Assembly: GCA_036374175.1 (NCBI GenBank)
Contig: DASUUH010000062.1
Span: 1 to 64,000, forward strand
Length of the DNA: 64,000 nt
Direction of reading: 5' to 3'
Source: JASLBX01 sp036374175
GTDB taxonomy: Bacteria; Actinomycetota; Actinomycetes; Jiangellales; Jiangellaceae
In this document: positions 33,659 to 40,942 of the stretch, in pieces
How the letters are laid out: every line of letters starts with the position of its first letter
How positions within the stretch are numbered: position 1 is the first letter of the stretch
Position numbers and translations under genes: made by a program
The notes under the pieces: generated by a model
Database searches by the model: none
What the model saw: the letters and a program-made list of their open reading frames with translations, nothing else
What the model was told of the DNA's origin: nothing

Positions 33659-34129
33659 GTGGATTCCGTCGTCCTTGCCGGTACGGCCGCCGCCATGGCG
33701 ACCGGGCTAGCCGGTGTCTTCATCCGCCGGCTCCCCGGAATAGGCCTGATCTGGGCCGCCGTCCTGGTGTGGGCGTCGATCGAGAACACCGGCGCCGCAT
33801 GGGCGGTCTTCGGTATCGCGACGTTCCTCGCCCTCGCCAACCATGCGGCTCAGCACCTGCTCGCGGGCGGGCGGCTGGCCGAGTTGGCGGCCCCGATGCG
33901 TAGCGTTCTCATGGCGGCCGCTGTCGGGGGCGTTGGATTTGTGCTGGCGCGTACGCTTGGCCTGCTCGCCGGGTTCGCGCTCGGGCTCTACATCGCCGAA
34001 CGCCGCCGGCTCCGAGTCCCCCGGCTGTCGCACCGCGCCGAGCGAGCCCGGGACGGCCGGGAGTCCATCGTGGAGCTGGTCAGCGGAGTGCTTGTCACAG
34101 CCGCCTGGCTGGTTGCCGTCGTGGGCTGA
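33659..34129 (+). CDS. DUF456-like membrane protein
   Basis: A 156-residue integral membrane protein with about four hydrophobic segments. The motif RRLPGIGLIWAAVLVWA near the start recalls the DUF456 family (PxLPG), as does the GFALGLYIAERRR segment. Homology appears to begin at GTG 33659; an ATG 33 bases earlier lies inside terminator sequence and is unlikely. Its last 35 bases overlap the convergent rhomboid gene. Function unknown. Confidence 0.7.
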   Translation: MDSVVLAGTAAAMATGLAGVFIRRLPGIGLIWAAVLVWASIENTGAAWAVFGIATFLALANHAAQHLLAGGRLAELAAPMRSVLMAAAVGGVGFVLARTLGLLAGFALGLYIAERRRLRVPRLSHRAERARDGRESIVELVSGVLVTAAWLVAVVG

Positions 34130-34676
34130 GCACCAGTGCCATCACAATGCCCCCGATCGCACCGAACAGGTGTCCTTGCCAGGAGATGCCCTCCTGAGTA
34201 GGCAGTACACCGAAGACCAATCCCCCGTAGAGCAGCACTACGAGGACGGCCACCAGGATCGACGAGGCGCGCCTTGTCACCAACCCCCAGGCGATCAGAA
34301 ATGCCGCGTAGCCGTACACCAGCCCGCTGGCTCCGATGTGCACCGTGTTCGGTGAGGCGACCAGCCACACTGCCGCCCCGCTGATAACCGCCACCCCGGC
34401 GGTCACCGCCCAGTAGCGCCGGCTCACTGCCGCCACCAGCAGGCCGAGCACGATGAAAGCGCCGGTATTGGCGATCAGGTGGGCGAAGTTGGCGTGCAGG
34501 AACGGCGCGGTCACGATCCCGACGAGCCCTTCTTCGGTCCGCGGCCGAATCCCGAACCTGGCCAGTTGAGTCGGCGTGCCGGCGTTGACGAACGCCACGA
34601 CCCACATGGCGAGCACCATCAGCAGCGGCGCGCCGAGCCTGCGACGAGGCTGCCGTTCCGGTTGCACGACGGTCAT
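34095..34676 (-). CDS. Rhomboid-family intramembrane serine protease
   Basis: A 193-residue, six-helix rhomboid-type protein. Catalytic Ser117 in GASG and His169 in WQGHLFGAIGG form the dyad, and H61-x8-N70 (HANFAHLIAN) matches the HxxxxxxxxN oxyanion motif. All key residues are present, so it is probably active in cleaving membrane proteins. The ATG at 34676 overlaps the stop of the upstream SDR gene (ATGA). The 3' end overlaps the convergent DUF456-like gene by 35 bases. Substrates unknown. Confidence 0.92.
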   Translation of the reverse strand: MTVVQPERQPRRRLGAPLLMVLAMWVVAFVNAGTPTQLARFGIRPRTEEGLVGIVTAPFLHANFAHLIANTGAFIVLGLLVAAVSRRYWAVTAGVAVISGAAVWLVASPNTVHIGASGLVYGYAAFLIAWGLVTRRASSILVAVLVVLLYGGLVFGVLPTQEGISWQGHLFGAIGGIVMALVLSPRRQPARRL

Positions 34677-35440
34677 GCCATGTCCCGGTGGACCCTGGTG
34701 GCGGAGGCTTGCGCGCTGGCGAGCACGATCACCTCGGCGACCTGCACGTGGGGCGGCCGGCCGGCCACCCACGCGACCGTCTCGGCGATGTCCCGGGCGG
34801 ACAGCGGGCGGATACCCGCGTACACCTGCTCGGCTCGCTCCCGGTCACCATGGAAGCGGACCAGGGAGAACTCGGTTTCCACCATTCCGGGATCTACGGT
34901 CGACACCTTGACGCCGGTACCCAGCAGGTCGTGTCGCAAACCGGTCGTGATCCGGTCGACGGCGGCTTTGGTCGCGCAGTAGACAGTCCCGTTGGGATAC
35001 GTCTCGTGGCCGGCGATCGAACCAATGTTGATGACGTGCCCCCGTCCGCGCCCAACCATGCCGGCAACCACCGCCCGGGTGACGTACAGCAGTCCCTTCA
35101 CATTGGTGTCGACCATGCGGTCCCAGTCATCGGGATCGCCGTCCTGGAGCGGCTCCAGGCCAGCGGCCAGGCCGGCGTTGTTCACCAGCACATCTATCTG
35201 CGTCCACTCCTCCGGCAAGGACGCGACGGCGCGTTCCACGGCGACGCGGTCACGGACGTCAAGTTCCACCAGGTGCACAGAAGCATCCAGACCTTCGGCG
35301 AGTTGTTGGAGCCGGTCCAGGCGACGCGCAGCCAGGATGAGTGAGGCGCCCTCCGCGGCGAACGCCTCGGCGCAGGCCCGGCCGATTCCGCTGGACGCAC
35401 CGGTGATCAGCACACGGGCGCCGTCAAGTGTGTGGCTCAT
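34673..35440 (-). CDS. SDR oxidoreductase, YdfG-like
   Basis: Classical SDR of 255 residues with TGASSGIG at residues 13-20, NNAG near 88, catalytic Ser in INIGS and YCATK (YxxxK). The basic residues AARRLDRL after the second strand indicate NADP(H). The overall pattern is that of YdfG-type 3-hydroxy acid dehydrogenases. It is translationally coupled to the rhomboid gene by ATGA overlap, although a functional link is not evident. The start is set at ATG 35440, where the cofactor domain begins. Confidence 0.88.
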   Translation of the reverse strand: MSHTLDGARVLITGASSGIGRACAEAFAAEGASLILAARRLDRLQQLAEGLDASVHLVELDVRDRVAVERAVASLPEEWTQIDVLVNNAGLAAGLEPLQDGDPDDWDRMVDTNVKGLLYVTRAVVAGMVGRGRGHVINIGSIAGHETYPNGTVYCATKAAVDRITTGLRHDLLGTGVKVSTVDPGMVETEFSLVRFHGDRERAEQVYAGIRPLSARDIAETVAWVAGRPPHVQVAEVIVLASAQASATRVHRDMA

Positions 35441-35488
35441 ACCCGCGATTCCATCATGCGGCCCGGTGAGCCGGCCTCCTTCACCACT

Positions 35489-35521
35489 GTTGCCGGGGCA
35501 CCTGTCGGGTGCCCCGGCAAC
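35489..35521 (-). terminator. Perfect 14-bp hairpin terminator
   Basis: GTTGCCGGGGCACC-tgtcg-GGTGCCCCGGCAAC is a perfect 14-bp stem with a 5-base loop, 22 bases beyond the stop of the small paralog gene and upstream of the SDR gene. There is no U-run. It could end the transcript of the two tandem unknown genes. Confidence 0.75.
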
Positions 35522-35543
35522 ATGATCGCGCAGCGTGCTGACG

Positions 35544-35882
35544 CTACGCGGCGAGCAGGCGCTCGAAAAACGTCCGGTACCGCTGGATGGCGAGGCGGAG
35601 GTCCTCCGTCGACGGCTCGCCCCCGGATTCCCAGGCCGCCTCCAGCCGGCTGCGCTCGCCGCCGAACGACTCCCGGAGCCGGCCGAGCACGTCCTCGACG
35701 ATGGCTCCAGCCTCCTGCACAGCTTCCCGCGGCGAGTCGACGAAGCCCGCCTGCGCTCGCTGCCACCGGTCGTACAGGTCCCCCGAATCTTCGACGAGGG
35801 TCGGTCCGCCACCGGTGTCGTTCAGGCGCTGCGTCTCAACGTCGGTAACGGGTTCGTAGTCACGTTCAGGCATAGTCATCAT
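35544..35882 (-). CDS. Unknown acidic protein, short paralog of the upstream gene
   Basis: A 112-residue soluble, acidic protein. Its core (about residues 45-110, with FVDSPREAVQEA, STEDLRLAIQRYRTFFERLL) is clearly related to residues about 100-190 of the upstream 240-residue protein (FVEHPQHAVAAA, TTEDFRQAFVHYRALFDEML). The start ATG 35882 overlaps the upstream stop as ATGA. I do not recognise the family. The pattern of two helices with conserved Arg/Tyr/Phe suggests a small helical domain. Role unknown. Confidence 0.75.
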   Translation of the reverse strand: MMTMPERDYEPVTDVETQRLNDTGGGPTLVEDSGDLYDRWQRAQAGFVDSPREAVQEAGAIVEDVLGRLRESFGGERSRLEAAWESGGEPSTEDLRLAIQRYRTFFERLLAA

Positions 35883-36601
35883 GCCCTCCTCTCGTGGCGG
35901 TCACGGTCGATGTCTCCTGCGTGGGTGGGACGGTCACGGTCGTCCGGATCATGCAGATGTCCACGGTCGTCCGTCCGACCCCAATCATCGGCGCGGTCAC
36001 GATCTGGTGTGCGCTCACGGTCCCAGTCCCGGTCATCACGGTCCCGGTCATCACGGTCCCGGTCGTCCGCCCGCTCGGAGTCGACGAGCATCTCGTCGAA
36101 CAGCGCGCGGTAGTGCACGAACGCCTGGCGGAAGTCCTCGGTAGTGGCGTCTCCACCACGCCGCCGGATGGCATGCGCCGAGCGGTAATGGCTGGCCACC
36201 TCTGGGTAGTCGGCCGAGACGAACTTGGTACGGTCGTCGAACTCGTCCACCGGGTAGCCACGGTCGCGCATCACCGAGACGATCAGATCGTCGGCCGCCG
36301 CGACTGCGTGCTGCGGGTGTTCGACGAACTGACGCTGCACCCGCTCCCACTCCGCGGCGTACTCGCGCCGCGCGCGCTCCGGCAATGGTTTGATGTCCAG
36401 CTGGTCGCGGCGCTCGGCGATATCGCTCAGCTCGCTCTCAGCTTCCTGGCGGCTATCAGCCTCGTCCACAGCGCGGTCGTACTCAGGGCCGAACCGCTTC
36501 TTCAGGTTCGACGACCTGCGCTGCACGGCAATGCCGTATGCCAGCGCTGCTGCCAGCGCCGCCGCCAGTACCACAATCACGATCCAGATCCAGGTTTCCA
36601 T
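35879..36601 (-). CDS. Unknown membrane-anchored protein with a DR-repeat tail
   Basis: A 240-residue protein: an N-terminal membrane helix (METWIWIVIVVLAAALAAAL, residues 1-20), a charged coiled-coil-like region (about 30-90), a globular part shared with the next gene (about 95-190) and a C-terminal tail with many Asp-Arg pairs. The tail is encoded by short DNA repeats of a GGTCATCAC GGTCCC type. GAGGAGG precedes ATG 36601. The stop overlaps the next gene (ATGA), so the two form an operon. The tail looks disordered and might bind nucleic acid or metal, but this is only a guess. Confidence 0.75.
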   Translation of the reverse strand: METWIWIVIVVLAAALAAALAYGIAVQRRSSNLKKRFGPEYDRAVDEADSRQEAESELSDIAERRDQLDIKPLPERARREYAAEWERVQRQFVEHPQHAVAAADDLIVSVMRDRGYPVDEFDDRTKFVSADYPEVASHYRSAHAIRRRGGDATTEDFRQAFVHYRALFDEMLVDSERADDRDRDDRDRDDRDWDRERTPDRDRADDWGRTDDRGHLHDPDDRDRPTHAGDIDRDRHERRA

Positions 36602-36743
36602 CCGATGCCTCCTCGGCCTGCCTGGCATGCGAACGACATCCATGTCATCCGCGTAGACCCGGCGTATCCGACGGGCCTAGGGCGACGTGCATCGCGGACG
36701 CGATGCCGTGCACCCCGCAGACGAATACCCGTCCTTAGCCTCG

Positions 36744-36762
36744 AAAAACGGCGAAGATGCCG
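36744..36762 (-). terminator. Short intrinsic terminator after the decarboxylase gene
   Basis: On the minus strand CGGC-6-GCCG is followed by TTTTT, about 25 bases past the decarboxylase stop. The stem is short. A second stem, CCGCG-TTTTT-CGCGG, precedes it. Confidence 0.5.
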
Positions 36763-36785
36763 CGAAAAACGCGGGCAGCCAGGGG

Positions 36786-38285
36786 TTAGCCCCGACGGGA
36801 GGATGCTGGCTGCTCCGCGTCGAGCCGGCGGCCGTGGCGGACGACGTCGTCGACAAGCGCCTCCACGTGCTCGGCCTCGGTGCGGTAACCCACCAGGCAG
36901 GCGCGGATCGCGAAGTTGCCGGCGACCACGGCGTTCGACGGGTAGGTGCGGCCGCTGCGCTGGACGGCGTAGATGATCTGCTCGTTCAGCTGATCCAGGT
37001 ACTCCGTTGCGCTGCTGTCACCCGACAGGCGCGGCGGAACGTACCGGAAACACACTATGGAAAGCTCGGGTTCGGCGAGCGGTTCAAGTTCGGAATGGAG
37101 CACCACCAGGTGGTGCAGCCAGTGAGTGAGCTCGATGTCGTGCCTGATGCGACGCGCGTAAGCCGACCAGCCGTGGCTTAGCAGCGAGACCCACACCGGC
37201 AACGCGTCGAACGGCCGGCTGAACTGGGGAGTCCACTGGTAACGGTTGACCATGTCTCCTTCGAGCTCGGCGTCGAGCTGGGCGTAGTCGGGCCGCAGTG
37301 TGAACGCCGCGAGATGGGCGGCGGGGTCACGGACGAGTACCAGGCTCGACGAGATGGGTGTGTTGAGCCACTTGTGCGGATCACACGTGATCGAGTCGGC
37401 CCGCTCGATGCCGGCGAAAAGCGGCTTCAGCTCATCGACCATCGCCGCCGGGCCGCCGTATGCCGCGTCGACGTGGAACCAGCAGTCATGTGCGGCCGCG
37501 ATCTCGGCGAGCTCGGACAACGGGTCGATCGCGCCAAGCTCCGTCGTGCCGGCCGTACCGACGACGCACAGTGGACGGACGCCGCCCACGATGTCCTGCT
37601 CAATCGCTGCCCGCACCGCAGCGGGCCGGATCCGGAAGTTGGTGTCGGTCTCGATCCGCCGGACGGCTGCAGTGCCAAGACCCAGCAGATCGGCGGCCCG
37701 ATCGATGGTCTCGTGTGCGTCGTCGGAGACGTACACGGCCAACGGCGGGCCGGCGGCAACGCCTTCGCAGCGGACGTCCCAGCCCGCCAGCGCATCGCGA
37801 GCCACCGTCAGAGCCATCAGATTCGCGGTGGCCCCCCCGGCGACGAACGCCCCGGACGCCGATGCCGGCATGCCGAGCCGGCCGGCGAACCACGCGAGAA
37901 GCTGCGTCTCAATCTCGGTAGCACCCGGGCCCAGCGGCCACCCGCCCAAGTTCTGGTTGCTGCCGGCGGCGAGCAGTGACGCCGGCCCGCCCGGCACCGT
38001 GCCGGCACCGGTGATGTACCCCATCCACCCGCCGTGGCCGGTCTGTGTGCCCCGTTCGAGGATGAGCTCACGCAGGTGGTCGAACAACTCGTCGTCTGGA
38101 ACCGGCTCGTCAGGAACCGGCCGGCTCAGGGCGGCCCGTATTTCGGCCGGTGTATTCGGCCGCGACACCGGCAGGCCGGACAGCGCCGCCAGGTGATCGG
38201 CCCACAACTCGACGGCCCGGTCGGCAAACCCTCGAGCACGGTCGGCCTGCCAGTCCAGCTCTGTCAGCGGCTTCGGACGTTCCAT
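36786..38285 (-). CDS. PLP-dependent amino-acid decarboxylase (group II)
   Basis: A 499-residue group II decarboxylase with the PLP-lysine motif CDPHKWLNTP, preceded by VDAAYGGPAAM with the conserved Asp that pairs with the cofactor nitrogen. The N-terminal part has the family sequence GWMGYITGAGTVPGG and NLGGWPLGPGATEIE. It belongs to the aromatic-L-amino-acid/tyrosine/glutamate decarboxylase group, and the exact substrate is not determinable here. It is the first gene downstream of the principal sigma gene on the minus strand, separated by 106 bases. Confidence 0.9.
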   Translation of the reverse strand: MERPKPLTELDWQADRARGFADRAVELWADHLAALSGLPVSRPNTPAEIRAALSRPVPDEPVPDDELFDHLRELILERGTQTGHGGWMGYITGAGTVPGGPASLLAAGSNQNLGGWPLGPGATEIETQLLAWFAGRLGMPASASGAFVAGGATANLMALTVARDALAGWDVRCEGVAAGPPLAVYVSDDAHETIDRAADLLGLGTAAVRRIETDTNFRIRPAAVRAAIEQDIVGGVRPLCVVGTAGTTELGAIDPLSELAEIAAAHDCWFHVDAAYGGPAAMVDELKPLFAGIERADSITCDPHKWLNTPISSSLVLVRDPAAHLAAFTLRPDYAQLDAELEGDMVNRYQWTPQFSRPFDALPVWVSLLSHGWSAYARRIRHDIELTHWLHHLVVLHSELEPLAEPELSIVCFRYVPPRLSGDSSATEYLDQLNEQIIYAVQRSGRTYPSNAVVAGNFAIRACLVGYRTEAEHVEALVDDVVRHGRRLDAEQPASSRRG

Positions 38286-38364
38286 GGCGCCGAACGTACA
38301 CCCGGGCTCCGACGGCCGATGTCACCTGTCCGGGTCGGCGTTGACGTCGACGCTGGCCGGTGAC

Positions 38365-38380
38365 TTGTCCGGCCGGACAA
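38365..38380. repeat. 16-bp perfect palindrome, intergenic copy
   Basis: TTGTCCGGCCGGACAA, identical to the argD copy over 18 bases. It sits in the 106-bp gap between the principal sigma gene stop and the decarboxylase start. As RNA it would fold with a GGCC loop and could double as a weak terminator for the sigma gene. Confidence 0.75.
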
Positions 38381-38391
38381 CCGGCAACGGG

Positions 38392-39711
38392 TCAGTCGAG
38401 GTAGTCGCGCAGGACTTGGGACCGGGATGGGTGGCGCAGCTTCGACATGGTCTTGGACTCGATCTGCCTTATCCGCTCGCGGGTGACGCCGTACACCTTG
38501 CCGATCTCGTCCAGCGTCTTGGGCTGCCCATCGGTAAGGCCGAACCGCATAGACACCACGCCGGCTTCGCGCTCGGACAGGGTGTCGAGCACCGCGTGCA
38601 GTTGTTCCTGCAGCAGCGTGAACGACACGGCTTCGGCCGGCACGATCGCCTCGGAGTCCTCGATCAGGTCGCCGAACTCGGAGTCGCCGTCCTCGCCGAG
38701 CGGCGTGTGCAGCGAGATGGGCTCCCGGCCGTACTTCTGGACCTCGACGACCTTCTCCGGAGTCATGTCGAGCTCTCTGGCCAGCTCTTCAGGCGTCGGC
38801 TCACGGCCGAGGTCCTGCAGCATCTGGCGCTGGACCCGGGCGAGTTTGTTGATGACCTCGACCATGTGCACCGGAATGCGGATGGTGCGGGCCTGGTCCG
38901 CCATCGCCCGCGTGATCGCCTGCCGGATCCACCAGGTCGCGTACGTCGAGAACTTGTAGCCCTTGGTGTAGTCGAACTTCTCCACCGCCCGGATCAATCC
39001 GAGGTTGCCCTCCTGGATCAGGTCCAGGAACAACATGCCGCGCCCGGTGTACCGCTTGGCGAGGCTGACCACCAGCCGGAGGTTTGCTTCGAGCAGGTGG
39101 TTCTTCGCGCGCCGGCCGTCCTCGGCGATCCAGTGCAACTCCTCGCGCAGCTTCGGATCGATCGAGGCACCTTCACGGGCCAGCTTCTCTTCGGCGAACA
39201 GGCCCGCCTCGATACGCTTGGCGAGCTCGACCTCCTGCTCGGCGTTCAGCAGGGGGACTTTGCCGATCTGCTTGAGGTAGTCCTTGACCGGGTCGGCTGT
39301 CGCGCCGGCCACGACGACCTGCTGCTCGGGCTCGTCGCTGTCGTCGTCCTCGGAATAGACGAAGCCCTCTTCTTGCGGGCCGACGCCTTCGGTCGCCGCG
39401 AGCTCTTCTGCCGTCGGCTCGCCCGAATCGGTCGGCAGCTCCACCACGTCAGCCGACAGCGCGACTTCGGGCTCGAGCCCGACCTCGGCGTCTTTCACCG
39501 CCGCCACCTTGCTCGCGCCCTTGCCGGCTGGCTTGGCCTTGCCGGACTTGGCCGGCGTGGTCTTGCCGGCGCTCGCCTTGGCGGCCTTCTTGGAGCTCGC
39601 GGCCTCAACGGTGACCGTGCTGGCCCGGCGCGAGCTCGCGGCTACTGTCCGGCTGCGGGCTGGCGTCTTCTCATCGAGTGCGGGCTTGGGGCGGGACGGG
39701 CTCGGCGACAC
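38392..39711 (-). CDS. Principal RNA polymerase sigma factor (HrdB/RpoD/SigA type)
   Basis: Essential group 1 sigma factor of 439 residues. An Ala/Lys/Ser-rich N-terminal region (about 1-110) leads to region 1.2/2 (VKDYLKQIGKVPLLNAEQE), region 2.4 (YATWWIRQAITRAMADQ), region 3 and region 4.2 (EIGKVYGVTRERIRQIESK), with the C-terminal RDYLD typical of actinobacterial HrdB. GTG 39711 has GAGAGG upstream. Its promoter region carries a SigR-like element (39771-39797). The order with parE and DUF7455 nearby matches Streptomyces. Confidence 0.95.
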   Translation of the reverse strand: MSPSPSRPKPALDEKTPARSRTVAASSRRASTVTVEAASSKKAAKASAGKTTPAKSGKAKPAGKGASKVAAVKDAEVGLEPEVALSADVVELPTDSGEPTAEELAATEGVGPQEEGFVYSEDDDSDEPEQQVVVAGATADPVKDYLKQIGKVPLLNAEQEVELAKRIEAGLFAEEKLAREGASIDPKLREELHWIAEDGRRAKNHLLEANLRLVVSLAKRYTGRGMLFLDLIQEGNLGLIRAVEKFDYTKGYKFSTYATWWIRQAITRAMADQARTIRIPVHMVEVINKLARVQRQMLQDLGREPTPEELARELDMTPEKVVEVQKYGREPISLHTPLGEDGDSEFGDLIEDSEAIVPAEAVSFTLLQEQLHAVLDTLSEREAGVVSMRFGLTDGQPKTLDEIGKVYGVTRERIRQIESKTMSKLRHPSRSQVLRDYLD

Positions 39712-39770
39712 GAACGACCTCTCGACGTCTCAGGGGCTTCGGCGGCGGTGCAGACCACAACGGCCGACAC

Positions 39771-39797
39771 AACATTGTAGAACGGCTATTAGTTCCC
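39771..39797 (-). promoter_or_regulatory. SigR-like and housekeeping promoter of the principal sigma gene
   Basis: On the minus strand GGGAAC is followed after 18 bases by GTTGTG, the GGGAAT-N18-GTT layout of SigR/SigH-type promoters. A TACAAT -10 element lies inside the same stretch at 39774-39779. SigR control of hrdB is established in Streptomyces coelicolor; here it is inferred from sequence. Confidence 0.65.
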
Positions 39798-39824
39798 GTG
39801 CGCGACGCACAGCCTCAACGGTAG

Positions 39825-39864
39825 CCCGAGAACCGCCAGAAACGAATCGCCGGCGGTTCTCGGG
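39825..39864 (-). terminator. 13-bp hairpin after the HhH-GPD gene
   Basis: CCCGAGAACCGCC and GGCGGTTCTCGGG form a perfect 13-bp stem around a 14-base loop, starting directly at the stop codon of the HhH-GPD gene. It lies upstream of the principal sigma gene promoter. Confidence 0.75.
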
Positions 39865-40452
39865 TCAGGGGCTCGCCTTCGCCGCCTTGGCAGCTGCCTT
39901 CGTTTGTTTCTTGTGTTCGCGCACCCTCGCCAGGCTGTTGTCGTCGGTGATGTCGGCCACCGACCGGAAAACTCCAGGCTCGCCGTAGCCGCCAGCCGCC
40001 TCCCGCCAGCCGGCGGGCTGCACGCCGAGTTGCTTACCGAGCAGGGCGGCAAAGATCTGCGCCTTCTGCTTCCCGAAGCCGGGAAGTTTGCCCAGTCGCT
40101 TGACCAGGTCGGCTCCATCGGCCGCGCCGGTCCACACGGCTGCCGCGTCGCCGTCGTACTCGTCGACAAGGTACTGGCACAGTTGCTGCGTCCGCTTGGC
40201 CATCGATCCCGGAAAGCGATGCAACGCCGGCGGTGTGGAGAACAGCGTGGCCAGCCGGTCCGGGTCGAAGCCGGCGATCTGTGCTGCATCCAGCCGCGCG
40301 ACACCGAGCCGCTCGGCCAGCCGGTACGGGCCTGCGAACGCCCACTCCATCGGAACCTGCTGATCGAGCAACATGCCGATAAGCAGGGCAAGCGGATCAC
40401 TGGACAGCAGCTGGTCGGCTGGTTCCTCCGTGGCGAGATAGAGCGTGGGCAT
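39865..40452 (-). CDS. HhH-GPD-type DNA repair-like protein
   Basis: A 195-residue protein of the helix-hairpin-helix glycosylase superfamily, with the hairpin motif LPGFGKQKAQIFAALL near residue 135. It resembles the uncharacterised HhH-GPD group rather than endonuclease III: no iron-sulfur cysteines are seen, and the catalytic Lys/Asp cannot be placed. The C-terminus is Lys/Ala-rich. ATG 40452 is preceded by TAGTCT seven bases upstream (leaderless). Activity as a glycosylase is inferred from fold only. It lies just downstream of a universal stress protein gene. Confidence 0.78.
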   Translation of the reverse strand: MPTLYLATEEPADQLLSSDPLALLIGMLLDQQVPMEWAFAGPYRLAERLGVARLDAAQIAGFDPDRLATLFSTPPALHRFPGSMAKRTQQLCQYLVDEYDGDAAAVWTGAADGADLVKRLGKLPGFGKQKAQIFAALLGKQLGVQPAGWREAAGGYGEPGVFRSVADITDDNSLARVREHKKQTKAAAKAAKASP

Positions 40453-40466
40453 GAAAGGCAGACTAT

Positions 40467-40877
40467 CTAGTCCGATTCGCCAGCCTTCACCGACAGGACC
40501 GGGCACGGGGCATCCAGCAGGATGCGCTGTGCGTTGCTGCCGAGAATGAGTTTGCCCACGGGGCTCCGGCGGCGCAGCCCGATCACGATGAAATCGGCGG
40601 AGGTCTGCTTGGCTACCGAGATAAGGTCTTCGGCGACGTCCATGCCGCGAACCAGCTGGCGCACTTCGGCTTCGACGCCGGCATCCGCGAGCTGTGCGCG
40701 CACGGCATCCAGCTCGGCTTCGGAGTCCACCGCGTCTTCGGCATCGAAGTCGCGGCCACCTCGGGCGGAGTTGATGACAACCAGCCGCGCGCCACGGAGC
40801 CTGGCTTCTTCGGCGGCTCGGCGCAACGCGGCCCGGCCCTCCGGCTTAGGTACGTACCCGACGACGATCGTGGTCAT
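40467..40877 (-). CDS. Universal stress protein (UspA family)
   Basis: A 136-residue UspA-fold protein with the family pattern MTTIVVGYVPKPEGRAAL at the N-terminus and a G-x2-x-x9-GS nucleotide-binding loop near residue 107 (GLRRRSPVGKLILGS). The second glycine of the usual GxxG pair is replaced by Arg, so ATP binding is uncertain. It lies 14 bases upstream of the HhH-GPD gene on the same strand and 65 bases from the divergent dinB start. A stress role is expected from the family. Confidence 0.88.
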   Translation of the reverse strand: MTTIVVGYVPKPEGRAALRRAAEEARLRGARLVVINSARGGRDFDAEDAVDSEAELDAVRAQLADAGVEAEVRQLVRGMDVAEDLISVAKQTSADFIVIGLRRRSPVGKLILGSNAQRILLDAPCPVLSVKAGESD

Positions 40878-40942
40878 CGCATCTGCTCCTTCGCAAGGGT
40901 AGTGTCCGGCCGAACGCTACTGCACTTCTCGGTTGCGAGACC

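Noticed and set aside
40878..40942. LexA box upstream of dinB
   Set aside because: A CGAAC half is present but no GTTCG partner at the proper distance.
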